A DNA stretch of 64,000 nucleotides from an uncultured Bacteroidaceae bacterium (GTDB lineage Bacteria; Bacteroidota; Bacteroidia; Bacteroidales; Bacteroidaceae). Under the pieces are notes generated by a model. That model saw only the letters and a program-made list of their open reading frames with translations. It did no database searches and was not told the origin of the DNA. Of this stretch, positions 42,417 through 53,200 are shown piece by piece. Each line of letters begins with the position of its first letter. Position 1 is the stretch's first letter. The translations under genes were made by a program, and so were the position numbers. The stretch is from assembly GCA_934293005.1 (NCBI GenBank), contig CAKQYA010000009.1, positions 1 through 64,000 on the forward strand, given 5' to 3'.

Positions 42417-43235
42417 CTACACTCCTGAGAACGAACTGAAACCGCCATCCACAGGAATGATGGTTCCTGTAACGAAACTTGCCTCGTCAGAAGCTAGGAA
42501 ACGCACTATGCCGTTCAACTCTGATATGTCGCCAAAGCGTCCCATAGGAGTTTTGTTGAGCACCTTGTGGCTGCGCTCCGTGAGAGAGCCGTCGTCATTG
42601 AGCAAGGCTTTGCGGTTTTGCTCGCCAATGAAGAAACCTGGAGCTATGGCGTTAACACGAATCTTCTCACCATATTTGCGGGCAAAATCCTGAGCGAGCC
42701 ACTTTGTCAAGGCATTGACGCCTTCCTTGGCAATAGAATAGCCCATCACACGCGAGAGAGCATCATATGCAGCCATCGAACTCACATTGATGATGCTGCC
42801 GCTCTTCTGCTCTGCCATAATCTTGCCAAAGGTGAGGCATGGATATATAGTGCCCCAAAGATTAAGGTCGATGACCTTATGCAAAGCCTCAATATCACAC
42901 TCATACACATTCATGTCATCCATGATATTGGCTCCGCCCACATTGCCTCCAGCAGCATTGACGAGAACATCCACACGACCGAAATCAGCCTTGATTTGCT
43001 CTGTAAGAGCCACTATCCCCTCATGCTTGAGCACATTGCACACGTAACCCGTAACAGAGGTTCCATTAGCTTCGGCCACAGGAGCGAGCTTGGCAAGAGC
43101 CTTGTCCACTGTCTCTTGACGAGAACCCACAACCACCACTGTGGCACTTGCCTGCAGCAGGCCTTCACTTACATTGCTGCCGAGCACGCCTGTGCCACCT
43201 GTCACCACAGCAATCTTTCCTTTTAATGATGTCAT
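42417..43235 (-). CDS. SDR-family oxidoreductase, probable fructuronate reductase (mannonate oxidoreductase)
   Basis: 272 residues. Classical SDR: TGGTGVLGSNVSEGL binds NAD(P)H, NAAGGNVGG, the catalytic Ser in INVSSMAAY and Tyr-Lys in MGYSIAKEGVNAL, and a C-terminal GTIIPVDGGFSSFSGV. It sits 108 bp downstream of uxuA on the same strand. In Bacteroidetes the SDR next to uxuA replaces the unrelated UxuB and interconverts D-fructuronate and D-mannonate. The assignment rests on that context; other polyol substrates are possible. Confidence 0.8.
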   Translation of the reverse strand: MTSLKGKIAVVTGGTGVLGSNVSEGLLQASATVVVVGSRQETVDKALAKLAPVAEANGTSVTGYVCNVLKHEGIVALTEQIKADFGRVDVLVNAAGGNVGGANIMDDMNVYECDIEALHKVIDLNLWGTIYPCLTFGKIMAEQKSGSIINVSSMAAYDALSRVMGYSIAKEGVNALTKWLAQDFARKYGEKIRVNAIAPGFFIGEQNRKALLNDDGSLTERSHKVLNKTPMGRFGDISELNGIVRFLASDEASFVTGTIIPVDGGFSSFSGV

Positions 43236-43300
43236 ATCGTATTGTTATTTGTTTTTCTTAAATTATAGGGTATGTTAATGTATAAAAGGCCAAACAGACA

Positions 43301-43342
43301 TTAAGTAGGTGTTCAAAATTATTTTACAACAGCCCACTTAAA
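43301..43342. repeat. family B repeat, compact form
   Basis: TTAAGTAGGTGTTCAAAATT and, inverted, CCCACTTAAA, between uxuA and the SDR gene, starting 1 bp past the uxuA stop. Confidence 0.7.
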
Positions 43343-43343
43343 G

Positions 43344-44516
43344 CTATTTCTTCAACATATATTTCACAGCAGCCATCACGCCATCCATTTGGGCAAGTCC
43401 CATCATGCGGCCATGAAATGAATAGCCAGCGTTGTAGCCCTTGTCCTCATCACCAAGCATGGTGCGGCCATGATCCACACGCATAGGCAGACCTGGGTTC
43501 TGCTCTTCAAAAATCTTAACCACCTCAATGAGATTGGCTCTACCTCCAAGATGATCAGCCTCTATGAAGTCGCCATTCTCAAAAACATTAGTGGAACGCA
43601 GATGCACAAAGTGGGTACGTTTAGCATATTTGCGCGCCAAAGCTGGGACATCATTCTGAGCGCCAGCCGACAGGCTGCCACAACAGAAGGTGAGACCATT
43701 ATGCGGATTGTCCACTGCATTGAGGAACCATTCGATGTCGGCATCACATGTGACCACACGCGGCAGACCCAGCAACTGCATTGGAGGATCGTCAGGATGC
43801 ACGCACATGTTCATGTCATACTCATCACATGTCGGCATTATCTGCTCAAGAAAATACTTCCAGTTTGCTCTGAGCCCGTCGGGCGTGATGCCATCATAAA
43901 GAGCCAGCAGTTTGCGGAATAGAGCCACAGGCTGCTTGTCCTCCTCTGTGATGTTGCCATTGACAAAACCCTGGGTCTTCACAATGATGGTGTCGACCAA
44001 TGCGGCATCAGCCTCTGGAGTCATGGTCTTAGCCATTTCGTCAGCCTTGGCATTCTCTTCTTCTGTATAGTCTTTCTCTGCGCCATCGCGCTTAAGGATG
44101 TAACGGTCAAAGTAGACAAACTTAACCTTATTGAAATAAAGGCTTGTGCTGCCATCAGCCCAAGGATGGTCAAGCTCAGTGCGGGCCCAGTCGAGCACAG
44201 GCATGAAATTGTAGCAGATGCAGTGTATGCCGCACTTGCCGAGATTGGCAAGGCTCACCTTGTAGTTCTCAATCAACTGGTCGCGCTCAGGCCCGCCATA
44301 TTTGATGGCCTCGCATACAGGCAGACTCTCCACCACCGACCATTTCAAGCCAGCAGCTTCTATATAGTTTTTCATATCCATGATGGCATCAACGGTCCAG
44401 ATGTCACCGTTTTTCACATCATGCAAGGCTGTGACAATGCCTTCCACTCCAATCTGTCTCAGCATCTGAAGGGTTATCTTATCCTTCTTGCCAAACCATC
44501 TCCAAGTTTTTTCCAT
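43344..44516 (-). CDS. uxuA: mannonate dehydratase
   Basis: 390 residues, the normal size. MEKTWRWFGKKDKITL, QIGVEGIVTALHDV, the metal-site region MCVHPDDPPMQLLGLPRV, LTFCCGSLSAGAQND, HFVHLRSTNVF and MRVDHGRTMLGDE are all UxuA family landmarks. It dehydrates D-mannonate to 2-keto-3-deoxygluconate, the step after fructuronate reduction in glucuronate breakdown. With the SDR downstream it forms a uronate module; no kinase, aldolase or isomerase (UxaC) gene is in the window. The family B repeat lies between the two genes. Confidence 0.96.
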   Translation of the reverse strand: MEKTWRWFGKKDKITLQMLRQIGVEGIVTALHDVKNGDIWTVDAIMDMKNYIEAAGLKWSVVESLPVCEAIKYGGPERDQLIENYKVSLANLGKCGIHCICYNFMPVLDWARTELDHPWADGSTSLYFNKVKFVYFDRYILKRDGAEKDYTEEENAKADEMAKTMTPEADAALVDTIIVKTQGFVNGNITEEDKQPVALFRKLLALYDGITPDGLRANWKYFLEQIMPTCDEYDMNMCVHPDDPPMQLLGLPRVVTCDADIEWFLNAVDNPHNGLTFCCGSLSAGAQNDVPALARKYAKRTHFVHLRSTNVFENGDFIEADHLGGRANLIEVVKIFEEQNPGLPMRVDHGRTMLGDEDKGYNAGYSFHGRMMGLAQMDGVMAAVKYMLKK

Positions 44517-44603
44517 ATAAGTATATAAATATTAGTTCTAATTGTCAAATGCGCGACATGGCCAATGACGGTGAAAATATTACCATTGAGCCATTTTCAC
44601 ATA

Positions 44604-44611
44604 CAAAGTAA
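44604..44611 (-). promoter_or_regulatory. possible -7 box for uxuA
   Basis: TTACTTTG on the minus strand, one mismatch to TAnnTTTG, 87 bp before uxuA. The same variant stands before the porin gene at 60833. Confidence 0.35.
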
Positions 44612-44718
44612 GACTATATTCACGACATACACAAGTTTTTTTGTTCCATTTTATACATTATACGTTACCATCCTCTGATTTTCTTTACTTTATCCTTTCT
44701 TTTAAAAAAATTATTTCA

Positions 44719-44726
44719 TATCTTTG
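44719..44726 (+). promoter_or_regulatory. -7 promoter box for the MaoC gene
   Basis: TATCTTTG, 72 bp before the start codon. Confidence 0.55.
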
Positions 44727-44798
44727 CATTTAATTTAGAAAAAACACACATTTTATTGTTTAATCACAAAGAATACTAATACATACTTTTACAGCATA

Positions 44799-45263
44799 AT
44801 GGAAAAACTCATCATCAATTCTTATGAAGAGTTCGCCTCACACCTTGGCGAACAAATCGGCACAAGCGAATGGCTTGAAGTGTCACAAGAGCGCATCAAC
44901 CTCTTTGCCGACGCCACCCTCGACCACCAGTGGATTCACGTGGACACTGATCGCGCCAAGGTGGAAAGCCCATACAAGTCGACCATTGCTCATGGCTATC
45001 TCACCCTTTCCCTTCTTCCACACCTTTGGCAGGAAATCATCCAGGTGAACAACGTCAAGATGCTTGTCAACTATGGCATGGACCAGATGAGATTTGGCCA
45101 GCCTGTGCTCTCCGGACAACGTGTGCGCCTGTCTGCAAGCCTTCACGACATATCCAACATACGCGGCATATGCAAGGCGCAGATAAAGTTCAAGCTGGAG
45201 ATAGAAGGACAGAAGAAACAGGCTCTCGAAGGCTTGGCCACATTCCTCTATTACTTCAAATAA
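44799..45263 (+). CDS. MaoC-like (R)-specific enoyl-CoA hydratase
   Basis: 154 residues. FADATLDHQWIHVDTDRA is the MaoC/hydratase-2 signature with catalytic Asp and His; IAHGYLTLSLLPHLW follows as in the family. The hotdog fold hydrates trans-2-enoyl-CoA. No beta-oxidation or polyhydroxyalkanoate genes are nearby, so its pathway is unclear. It is single, with a terminator downstream shared with the convergent LuxR gene. Confidence 0.88.
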   Translation: MEKLIINSYEEFASHLGEQIGTSEWLEVSQERINLFADATLDHQWIHVDTDRAKVESPYKSTIAHGYLTLSLLPHLWQEIIQVNNVKMLVNYGMDQMRFGQPVLSGQRVRLSASLHDISNIRGICKAQIKFKLEIEGQKKQALEGLATFLYYFK

Positions 45264-45392
45264 TGAAGAGAGAAGGCAAGCGTAGGTCCAAAACCATCTC
45301 ATAAACTCCAAGCCACATCGAGCACTCACCCAACAGTCAAGACAATCAATCGGACCATTCAGAATATTTTCCGACACTAACACATAAAGCAG

Positions 45393-45428
45393 CGACAGCC
45401 ATGGCAACATCCGTTGCCATGGCTGTCG
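45393..45428. terminator. bidirectional terminator between MaoC and LuxR genes
   Basis: CGACAGCCATGGCAAC and its exact complement around 4 nt, followed by TTTTAT on the plus strand. Confidence 0.85.
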
Positions 45429-45443
45429 TTTTATGTTCACGCA

Positions 45444-46091
45444 CTATATGTCCCCAACCTCCACAAAGCCGTTCATCACAGCATATATGATGACATCGGC
45501 CAAAGAACGAGCATGCAGTTTCTCCATTATGTTGCGGCGATGCGTGATAACCGTAGTGACGCTAATGTTGAGTCTGTCTGCTATTTCTTTATTTATGAAT
45601 CCTTTGGCAAGGAGCACCACCACCTCCGCCTCACGAGGCGAGAGCTGTGCGTCATGTCTGCCGCCATCCATGCCATGCACCACACCTGCGCGCTCATTCA
45701 CATGATGGCATGCACAGACGCCACCACGCTCATTTCCCTGCCGACCTTCAAGCCGCTCGCCATGTCCCATTCTGTGAGTGGCAAGAATCGACTTCACCAG
45801 ACTCCTTTCTGGCTGACACACATTGAGTGTTGGCACACCCGCCACCTGCATGTCGCCATTGACAAGCACAATGGGCCTCTTTCCATTCTCCTTGAAAAAC
45901 GAGGCATACTCGAAATAGATGCGCGATGACACAAAATAATGCACAAAATCATCTGTGGCAGATTGCCTCAGTGCATCGAACGAGATGAACACCTGCACAT
46001 CTGCCACCGGAATGATATCGGTCAGAATGCGCTGCAGTCCCATGGCTGCAAGCACGTTATGGTCTATAACAGCTATCTTTATTTCACGCAT
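45444..46091 (-). CDS. LuxR-type DNA-binding regulator with degenerate receiver domain
   Basis: 215 residues. The C-terminal LuxR HTH (~150-210) is clear: LSPREAEVVVLLAKGFINKE, IADRLNISVTTVITHRRNIM. The first ~110 residues have the size and start of a receiver (IAVIDHNVLAAMGLQRIL) but lack a recognisable phospho-acceptor Asp, so control is probably not by phosphorylation. The linker is odd, rich in His, Cys and Gly (GGVCACHHVNERAGVVHG). It is 60 bp downstream of the HTCS gene on the same strand and may be co-transcribed. Confidence 0.8.
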   Translation of the reverse strand: MREIKIAVIDHNVLAAMGLQRILTDIIPVADVQVFISFDALRQSATDDFVHYFVSSRIYFEYASFFKENGKRPIVLVNGDMQVAGVPTLNVCQPERSLVKSILATHRMGHGERLEGRQGNERGGVCACHHVNERAGVVHGMDGGRHDAQLSPREAEVVVLLAKGFINKEIADRLNISVTTVITHRRNIMEKLHARSLADVIIYAVMNGFVEVGDI

Positions 46092-46151
46092 ACGCTTATT
46101 TGATTGTGTCGCAAGTGAGCGTCATGTGCATCAGGCGACAGCCCCACTGTC

Positions 46152-49100
46152 TCATTGCAGCAGTTTATCCAGCAAGTCGTCATCAGCAGTCTCCTTGTAG
46201 TATGCCATAAACTCTCTCGGCGACATGTTGAAGTATTCACGGAACGAAGCAGCGAAGTAACTTGGGCTGCTGAAGCCAACACTATACATCACCTCACTGA
46301 TGTTGCTGTTGTTGTGCGCCAGCATGTATGCCGCGCATTTAAGCCTGTACGATTTGATGAAAGCATTTGGCGTGATGCCGCATTCATCTTTCATCTTCCT
46401 GCTCAGCTGACTCTTGGACATGCCTACATCATCGGCCAGCCTTATCACAGAATATTCGCTATCACCAAGATGCTTCTTCACACAAGCGTTGACGCGTTCC
46501 ATAAAGTTGACAGTCTGCGTCCCATTGGACACGCCCTCCACTGCTGCTCCTATATCCATCCTGCGCATCCGCTTGCGCGCTTCCTCTCGTGCCTTAAGCA
46601 CATGAGCTATGGCTGAACGAAGGATGCGTATGCCCACAGGTTTCTCTAAATAATAATCCACTTGTATATTAAGGCTGTGCAACTGCAACGACTCACTGCC
46701 CTCACCCGTGAGCATGATGACAGGAATGTCGTCGCACTGCGGGTTTGACTTGATGCGTTGGCACAGTTCGATGCCATTGCCATCTGCCATCTTATAGTCG
46801 GTCACCACCACATCAGGTTTCTTCTCCACTAATTGCGACCATGCCTGGTTGCCAGAGAATGCCACAAGCACATTGCAGTCGCTTTCAAGTTGCGATTTGA
46901 CATATTCAACCACATCCTTGTCATCATCCACAACGAGCACCGTAGTTTTGCCGTCCGCACTGTCAAGTTCGACATTGCAGAATGGGAACGTGAGACGAAA
47001 CTCCACGCCATCTGGCTCGATGTTGCTGACCTCTATCTTGCCATGATGCAACTTGACCAACTCATAAGCAAGATTGAGTCCGATGCCCGAGCCAGAGGCA
47101 TTGTTACCAGCAGAGCCACGGTAGAAACGTTCGTACAAGTGCTTCATGTCTTCTTCATCAAAACGAGAGCCTGAGTTGTAGAATGAGAGCATCACATTGC
47201 CTCCCACAACAGCACTGCGCGCAATGACCTTTCCTCCATCAGGAGTGAACTTGAACGCATTGGACAAGATATTGTTGATGATTTTGTCAAAATGCCTGTC
47301 ATCGAAAAACATGTGAAGCTCTGGCTCCTGGTGCTCCACAACAAATGAGATGTTTTTCACGGCAGCCACTCCTTTAAAGCGTTCAAACACACGATCAGCA
47401 TATTCAACATAGTCGTGTTCTTCCAGCTTAAGGCTGAACTGTCCCGAATCGATGTTCTGTATGTCTGTGATTTGCTTCACTATGTCAAGAAGTTTCTGAC
47501 AGTTTCTCTGCATGATAGCATACAGTTCGAGCTTCTTCTCTTCCTTCTCCTCTTCTGCCAGCCCCTTCAGCGGCGCCTGTATCATCATCAGAGGCGACTT
47601 CAGTTCATGAGAGAAGCTGGTGAACATCCTCAGTTTGGCATCTCTCATGTCCTTGGCTTTCTTAGCTTCTTCTATCTCACGCTTCTGCGCCCTGCGCTCT
47701 TTGACCATGCGGTAAAATGCAATGGCCACAAGAACCACAACAAGGAGATACGCCATCACTGCCCACACACTGGCATACCACGGAGCATCCACTATGACCT
47801 TCATGGTTTTCACAATAGCCTTGTCGGGATAATCTTCATAATAAGCCCTCACCTTAAGCGTGTATTCTCCCGAATGGAGCGAGGCATACGATGCCTGTGC
47901 CATCTTCACGTCTGAATGCCAGTGGCTGTCATATCCCTCAAGCATATAGTCATAATGTATGCGGTCTGGATCAGACACATCGGGCGAGCAGAACGAGATG
48001 CTGAACGAATTGCTGGAAGCATCGAGGTGTATCCTTGTGGCATACATCACCGCCGCATCAAGCACATCGCTTTCTGGCGAGAAGTCAACATCATCAGCAC
48101 CTATCTGAAGGCGGGTGAAGAACAACTGCCCTATGTCCGACTTGCGCTGCTGTATATCTGCAGGCTCAAAACAGAGTATGCCATTATCACCGCCAAACAT
48201 CACCTTGCCATCTGGCGACAGCACAGAAGCCGAACGATGGAACTCCCCCATGAAATATCCTGAGAACGATTCATAGTTTCTCACCTCATACGTTGTGGCA
48301 TCAATGCTGGCCACACCCCTCATCGTTGCCACCCACACATGGTTGCCAGCCACCACAAGACTTCTCACATCATTGCTGCGCAATCCATTGCTGGCGTCCA
48401 CAACAGTGGTCTCGCCTGTCTTCATGTCATAGAAGAACACGCCTTCGCTTCCAGCCAGCACTATCATGTCGCCCATCTGCTTCACATCAACCATCTCGAA
48501 GAATTCCTGGCCTTTATATTTGAATGCACCCTCACGCCGTGCTGCAGCATTGTGATAAGTCACTCTGTTGCATCCGCAGGTCCACAGCGTCCCATCCGAA
48601 GCCATGAAACTCTTCACAAGCCAGTGATTGACGAGTGTCTTGTAGTGGTAGGCCGTGACAGTTCTTGATGACGCATCAATCTTGAATATGCCCTTGCCAT
48701 TGGTAGATGCATATATGACATCGTGAACATCATCGTAACAAAGATGCATCACCATCTCGTTGGCAAGCGGTGCCAGCCACGCTCCATCGCCCAATGTCCA
48801 GACTCCGTTGGAAAACATCTGCACACCGCCGCCATAAGTGCCGCACCACACGGTGCCATGCTTATCTACAAGCACAGACTGCACAAGACTGGAGCGCAGG
48901 CCATCATTATATCTGATGGAGCCTTCGTTAGACACTCGAAACATACCACCGCCATCAGTGCCTGTCCAACAAGAGCCATCTGCGGCAAAAGACATGGATG
49001 TGACACACGACACATTAGACGCGTCGTCTGAAGGCGTCACTGTCAGATGCTTGAACATGCCATTGCGCATAGGCACGACAAGCACACCTTTCTGCATGAT

Positions 49101-50102
49101 TTCCACTATGAGATTGCCGTCAGCATCTTCCACGAGGTCTGCAACCTTGGCATATGCCATATTGACGGGTGAAGCCGCATTCTGATATAGGTGCATGGTG
49201 TCATCCTTGGGATTGAGCACCCATATGCCATAACTGTCGGTGCCAACATACAATCTGCCGCCACGCTTCTTGGCAAGTGTCTTCACCGAACAATGCAAGC
49301 CCTTGACCACATAAACCCTGTTGCTTTTCCTGTCGTAAGCCAACAGGCCCTTAGACAAGGCGAAGTACATTTTGCCGCCGCATTCCTGCATGTCATGCAC
49401 CGTAGCTGTGGCAAGCATTGCAGCTGCCTCATCCGACACTTCAAGACTCACATGCCGCATCTTAACAAGGTCGGCACAAGCCAGTTTCTTGTCTATGGTG
49501 CTTGCCCACAGCATCTTATGGCTGTCAATGGCGGAACACAGAATGAACGATGAGCCAACAGCCTTAATGATAGCCTGCGAGGCCACATTGTCGACAGCAC
49601 GCTTCTCCACATCATAGACATAACTGCTGAAGCCATCTGTGGTCACCAAGACCTGCCCCTGCTTGATATAATCGCAAACATTGTTGACGGAGTAGCCATG
49701 AGACAGGTTCTCATCATTGTTGAGCACCACACGCTCAAACTTATTGTAACGGGCGTCGAGCATGAACAATCCATCGTTTGTATACACAAGATACTTCTCA
49801 TCGCTACATTCCTTCATGCCATTGCAGATGCTGAACAATGGCTTGCCTGTGGCTTTATCCACATTGGGCAGGTCGTGAAAGCTTGCTCCGTCAAAGCGCG
49901 TCAGCATCCTTGTTCCTGTCATCCACACAATGCCTTTAGAATCTATGTAGATACTCTTGAAATTGGATGTGGTCAGTCCGTGCTGCACTGTGAAAAGACG
50001 TGGGTTTTGAGCGAACCCCACGGCAAATGCGCACACACATACCATCAAAACTGCTGCCAATCGGTGCAGTGCAGCACACATATTTATATATGATTCTTTC
50101 AT
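46152..50102 (-). CDS. hybrid two-component sensor/regulator (HTCS) with AraC output
   Basis: 1316 residues from the ATG at 50102; the in-frame ATG at 50162 is at or before the predicted transcription start. Signal peptide, then a periplasmic double propeller of Reg_prop repeats (IYIDSKGIVWMTG, SFAADGSCWTGTDGGGMF) and a Y_Y_Y domain (IHYDYMLEGYDSHWH). After one membrane helix come HisKA (FTSFSHELKSP), HATPase (GSGIGLNLAYELVKLHHG), a receiver (VLVVDDDKDVVEYV, acceptor in VVVTDYKMADG) and an AraC domain. HTCS proteins bind glycan fragments and switch on the local degradation genes; here GH/uxu genes lie on one side and secreted giants on the other. Confidence 0.95.
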   Translation of the reverse strand: MKESYINMCAALHRLAAVLMVCVCAFAVGFAQNPRLFTVQHGLTTSNFKSIYIDSKGIVWMTGTRMLTRFDGASFHDLPNVDKATGKPLFSICNGMKECSDEKYLVYTNDGLFMLDARYNKFERVVLNNDENLSHGYSVNNVCDYIKQGQVLVTTDGFSSYVYDVEKRAVDNVASQAIIKAVGSSFILCSAIDSHKMLWASTIDKKLACADLVKMRHVSLEVSDEAAAMLATATVHDMQECGGKMYFALSKGLLAYDRKSNRVYVVKGLHCSVKTLAKKRGGRLYVGTDSYGIWVLNPKDDTMHLYQNAASPVNMAYAKVADLVEDADGNLIVEIMQKGVLVVPMRNGMFKHLTVTPSDDASNVSCVTSMSFAADGSCWTGTDGGGMFRVSNEGSIRYNDGLRSSLVQSVLVDKHGTVWCGTYGGGVQMFSNGVWTLGDGAWLAPLANEMVMHLCYDDVHDVIYASTNGKGIFKIDASSRTVTAYHYKTLVNHWLVKSFMASDGTLWTCGCNRVTYHNAAARREGAFKYKGQEFFEMVDVKQMGDMIVLAGSEGVFFYDMKTGETTVVDASNGLRSNDVRSLVVAGNHVWVATMRGVASIDATTYEVRNYESFSGYFMGEFHRSASVLSPDGKVMFGGDNGILCFEPADIQQRKSDIGQLFFTRLQIGADDVDFSPESDVLDAAVMYATRIHLDASSNSFSISFCSPDVSDPDRIHYDYMLEGYDSHWHSDVKMAQASYASLHSGEYTLKVRAYYEDYPDKAIVKTMKVIVDAPWYASVWAVMAYLLVVVLVAIAFYRMVKERRAQKREIEEAKKAKDMRDAKLRMFTSFSHELKSPLMMIQAPLKGLAEEEKEEKKLELYAIMQRNCQKLLDIVKQITDIQNIDSGQFSLKLEEHDYVEYADRVFERFKGVAAVKNISFVVEHQEPELHMFFDDRHFDKIINNILSNAFKFTPDGGKVIARSAVVGGNVMLSFYNSGSRFDEEDMKHLYERFYRGSAGNNASGSGIGLNLAYELVKLHHGKIEVSNIEPDGVEFRLTFPFCNVELDSADGKTTVLVVDDDKDVVEYVKSQLESDCNVLVAFSGNQAWSQLVEKKPDVVVTDYKMADGNGIELCQRIKSNPQCDDIPVIMLTGEGSESLQLHSLNIQVDYYLEKPVGIRILRSAIAHVLKAREEARKRMRRMDIGAAVEGVSNGTQTVNFMERVNACVKKHLGDSEYSVIRLADDVGMSKSQLSRKMKDECGITPNAFIKSYRLKCAAYMLAHNNSNISEVMYSVGFSSPSYFAASFREYFNMSPREFMAYYKETADDDLLDKLLQ

Positions 50103-50166
50103 ATAGTTCACGCTTAAATACCTCTCGGAATAGAGTTGATTAGATGTCATTATATATTTCAAGGCA

Positions 50167-50174
50167 CAAAGTTA
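50167..50174 (-). promoter_or_regulatory. -7 promoter box for the HTCS gene
   Basis: TAACTTTG on the minus strand. A start site about 7 nt downstream would put the ATG at 50162 outside the message, favouring 50102. Confidence 0.6.
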
Positions 50175-50230
50175 ATGAAAAAAACACGAACTGGGAAAAG
50201 AAATGCGAGGAAAATCCAGCAAAAACAAAA

Positions 50231-50258
50231 GGTGCAGAACCCCTGCGAGTTCTGCACC
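50231..50258 (-). terminator. terminator after the 1136-residue gene
   Basis: On the minus strand GGTGCAGAAC / GTTCTGCACC around 8 nt, followed by TTTTGTTTTT. Confidence 0.85.
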
Positions 50259-50288
50259 TTCATATTATTTTGTCAGTATGCCAAGCTA

Positions 50289-53200
50289 TCACTTGATGCT
50301 GAAACCAGCAACAGAAATCTTCTTGCCATCCTTAACGATATAAACCTTACCGTTCTCAACATACTTGCCATTAGCAGCCTTGGCAGCGCCAACAGCGTCG
50401 ATGCCTGTAGTCACCTCAGGAGCCTCTATGCCCTTGATTGTGCAGAATGTCCAGTAAGCTGGCTCCTCATACTTTGCAGAACTTGCATCGTTGAGGTAAA
50501 GACCTGTGCCGACGTTCTTAAGAGTGAAGCCCTTGCCGTCAACATACTCAATCTCCCATACTGCGCCATTCTCAATGTCCTGGCCGTTCTGATTATTCAG
50601 ACCAAGGATGAACGAGCACCAGCCATCAGCTGGCTGCGAGTTCAGGTAACCTTGGTTACCCCAGATAGTGTACTCAACACCAGCAGGAGTCATGAGGCGG
50701 AGCAAGTTGCCCTCAACGCCTGCGGCCTTGTCTATCTTGAAGTAGTAGCCTGAGTTGGTCTCAACAAACGCATTGGCAGGAACATCATAAGCGAGGTTCT
50801 GATCCTTAGAGCCATAGAGCACCTTGCCTGTCTCCTTGTTGACAAGGGCGAATGCCTTGTTGTAGAGCGACTCAACGCTTGTGAACTCCTCTGCGATGAA
50901 GTCTTCCTGTTCCTTGACGAATGTAGCGATTACTGTGACAGGAGCAGCAGGCATAGTGAACTTATAGCCGTCGATATCGACAACCTCAACTTCTTCTTCA
51001 CCATTCATCACCACGATGCTTTCAAGCTTGCAGCCTTCAGCAGGAGCGACTGTGATAGATACCAATGCGCCTTCAGCAGCCTCTGCAACATCTGTAGCTA
51101 CTGTGCCGTTCTCTGTTTCTGCAATTTTGATGGCATAAGTCTCAGCAGGTGCAGCCTCTGCAGTGGTGAACTCAACATCAAACTTGCTTTCGCCTTCATA
51201 CTTCTTCTCAGCAGCTGTAACGAAGTCGTCAAGCTTTGTGTCAAAATAAGAAACGATGATAGACTTGACTGTGAGCACATACTTCTTGCCAGCCTCTGCT
51301 GGGATGTAGAATTCCTGCGACTCAACATTGCTCTTGAGATCCACAAACTCATATTCAGATGGATCAGGCTCAATGCCACGAGCCTCTCCAGACTCTTCAC
51401 CGCCTGGCACCTCAGCCCCGTCAGCCTCAGCAATAGAATAGAAGAGCTGAACCTGCGCATCGGAAGCGATAGACTCGTCAACCTTGATCATGCCATTGAG
51501 TGTAGCAGTGATGAAGTCATCCTCAACCTCGGCATTCTCAGGAATGATGATTTTGATGTCATCAGCGATAGAAGCAAGTTCTGGAGCCTTGAGAGCGAAT
51601 GTTGCGCTTACCACAACGTTAGCAGCAGGCATGATGAATGTGTTCTCAGCAGAAACTTCCACGTCTGCCTCGCCATTCTTCACAGAGATAGCCTCAAGTT
51701 CATATCCTTCAGCTGGAGTGGCTGTGATTGTCACTGTGGCGCCTTCCTCTGCCTCTGCAGCATCAACAGCCACTGTGCCGTTCTCGATGCCCTCTGCAAC
51801 AGACACATTGTACTTGGCTATATATTCAGCGATAGACCATACTACATTGCCGTCATCTGATTTCTTGTTGCCGTAGCATGTTGTTCCGGCTGCCACATCA
51901 TCCTTATTTGTGCCAAGCAAGCCATTCTTGCCTTGGATGGTATAGCCACCTTCCACAGGCGCGATAGTCCATGCATAAGCATCAGCAGCAGCCTTGAGAG
52001 TCCATGTGTTGCTACCATCATACACTACATACTCTGTGCCATTAGAAAGAGCATAGCCACCATTACCCTGAGCAGCGAATGTGACAGGTGTGCCAGTGCT
52101 TTCCACAGAAATCTTGTCGGAAGTGATGCTCATAACGACAGGAGCATTGCCTTCCGGCACATTGAGAGAAAGAATATACTGCTTGCCTGCTGCAGGAGCA
52201 ATGACAGGAGTAGCCTGATATGCTGCTACAGCGTCAGCAAGTGCCTGTCGTGCAGCCACGAGTGTCTCTGCAGTGGCCTCTGCGTTGTCATTAGCAGCCT
52301 GCGCAGCATCTACAGCTTCAGCGAATGTGTTGTAAGCTGTCTCAGGAATGAAGAAGAGCGCATTGCCTACGTTTGCCTTTGCATCGACGATAGCCTTAGC
52401 TGCCTCTATCTCCTTTGTTAACGCATTCTTTAAGCAGGCTACATTGTCAGCTGTAGTGAGGAGCGTTGGGACACAGATGCTCATCCACTGATGTTGTGAA
52501 GTAGCCTCGCCTCCTACAGCGAGAGTGATTTCTTCGCCTTCCTCGGCTGTAATCTCAAATGCTATATAACGATATTCAAAGCCACGGCCTTTGTTGCCGT
52601 TTGCGAATGTGTCATTTGAGTCGAAAGAAGCGGCACCTGATGTGTTGATGCCAAGACCGACATCACCATTGGATGGGAATTTGACAGTTGTCTCATTCAT
52701 CTTGATGTATGATGAGCATGCGTCTCCAGCAGATGCGCGGCCTGCTGCATAGAGAACATACTTGCCCTTAGGGAGGGTGACCTTGGTCGTCTTGCTGTTC
52801 GTCCAGCTATTCTGTCCCCACTGGTCGCTTGCCTGCTCATAATATGTAGATGTTGCTGTGCCATCCCAATGCTGGCCCTTGTTTGGTGCCATGCCGCCTT
52901 CCCATGCTGCGAAGTCAGGGATGAGCGAAGCTGCATTTGTTGGGTAGTTGCCCACAACATGATTGTACTCAGCCACCTTCACCTCATTCACTGCATTGGC
53001 AACCTCTGACAGGAGATATGTCTTGCCTTCCCATGCTGAAACGTCAACGCCAAGTGCCTTGGCTGTAGCAATCTCATTTGTCAGAGGAAGAAGATCTTCT
53101 TCATCTGCAGCAGGGTCTGTTTTCTTGAGAGTGCAGAATGTCCAGTAAACTGGCTCATCATACTTAGCAGGAGCATTGTCATTCAAATACTTGCCTGTAC

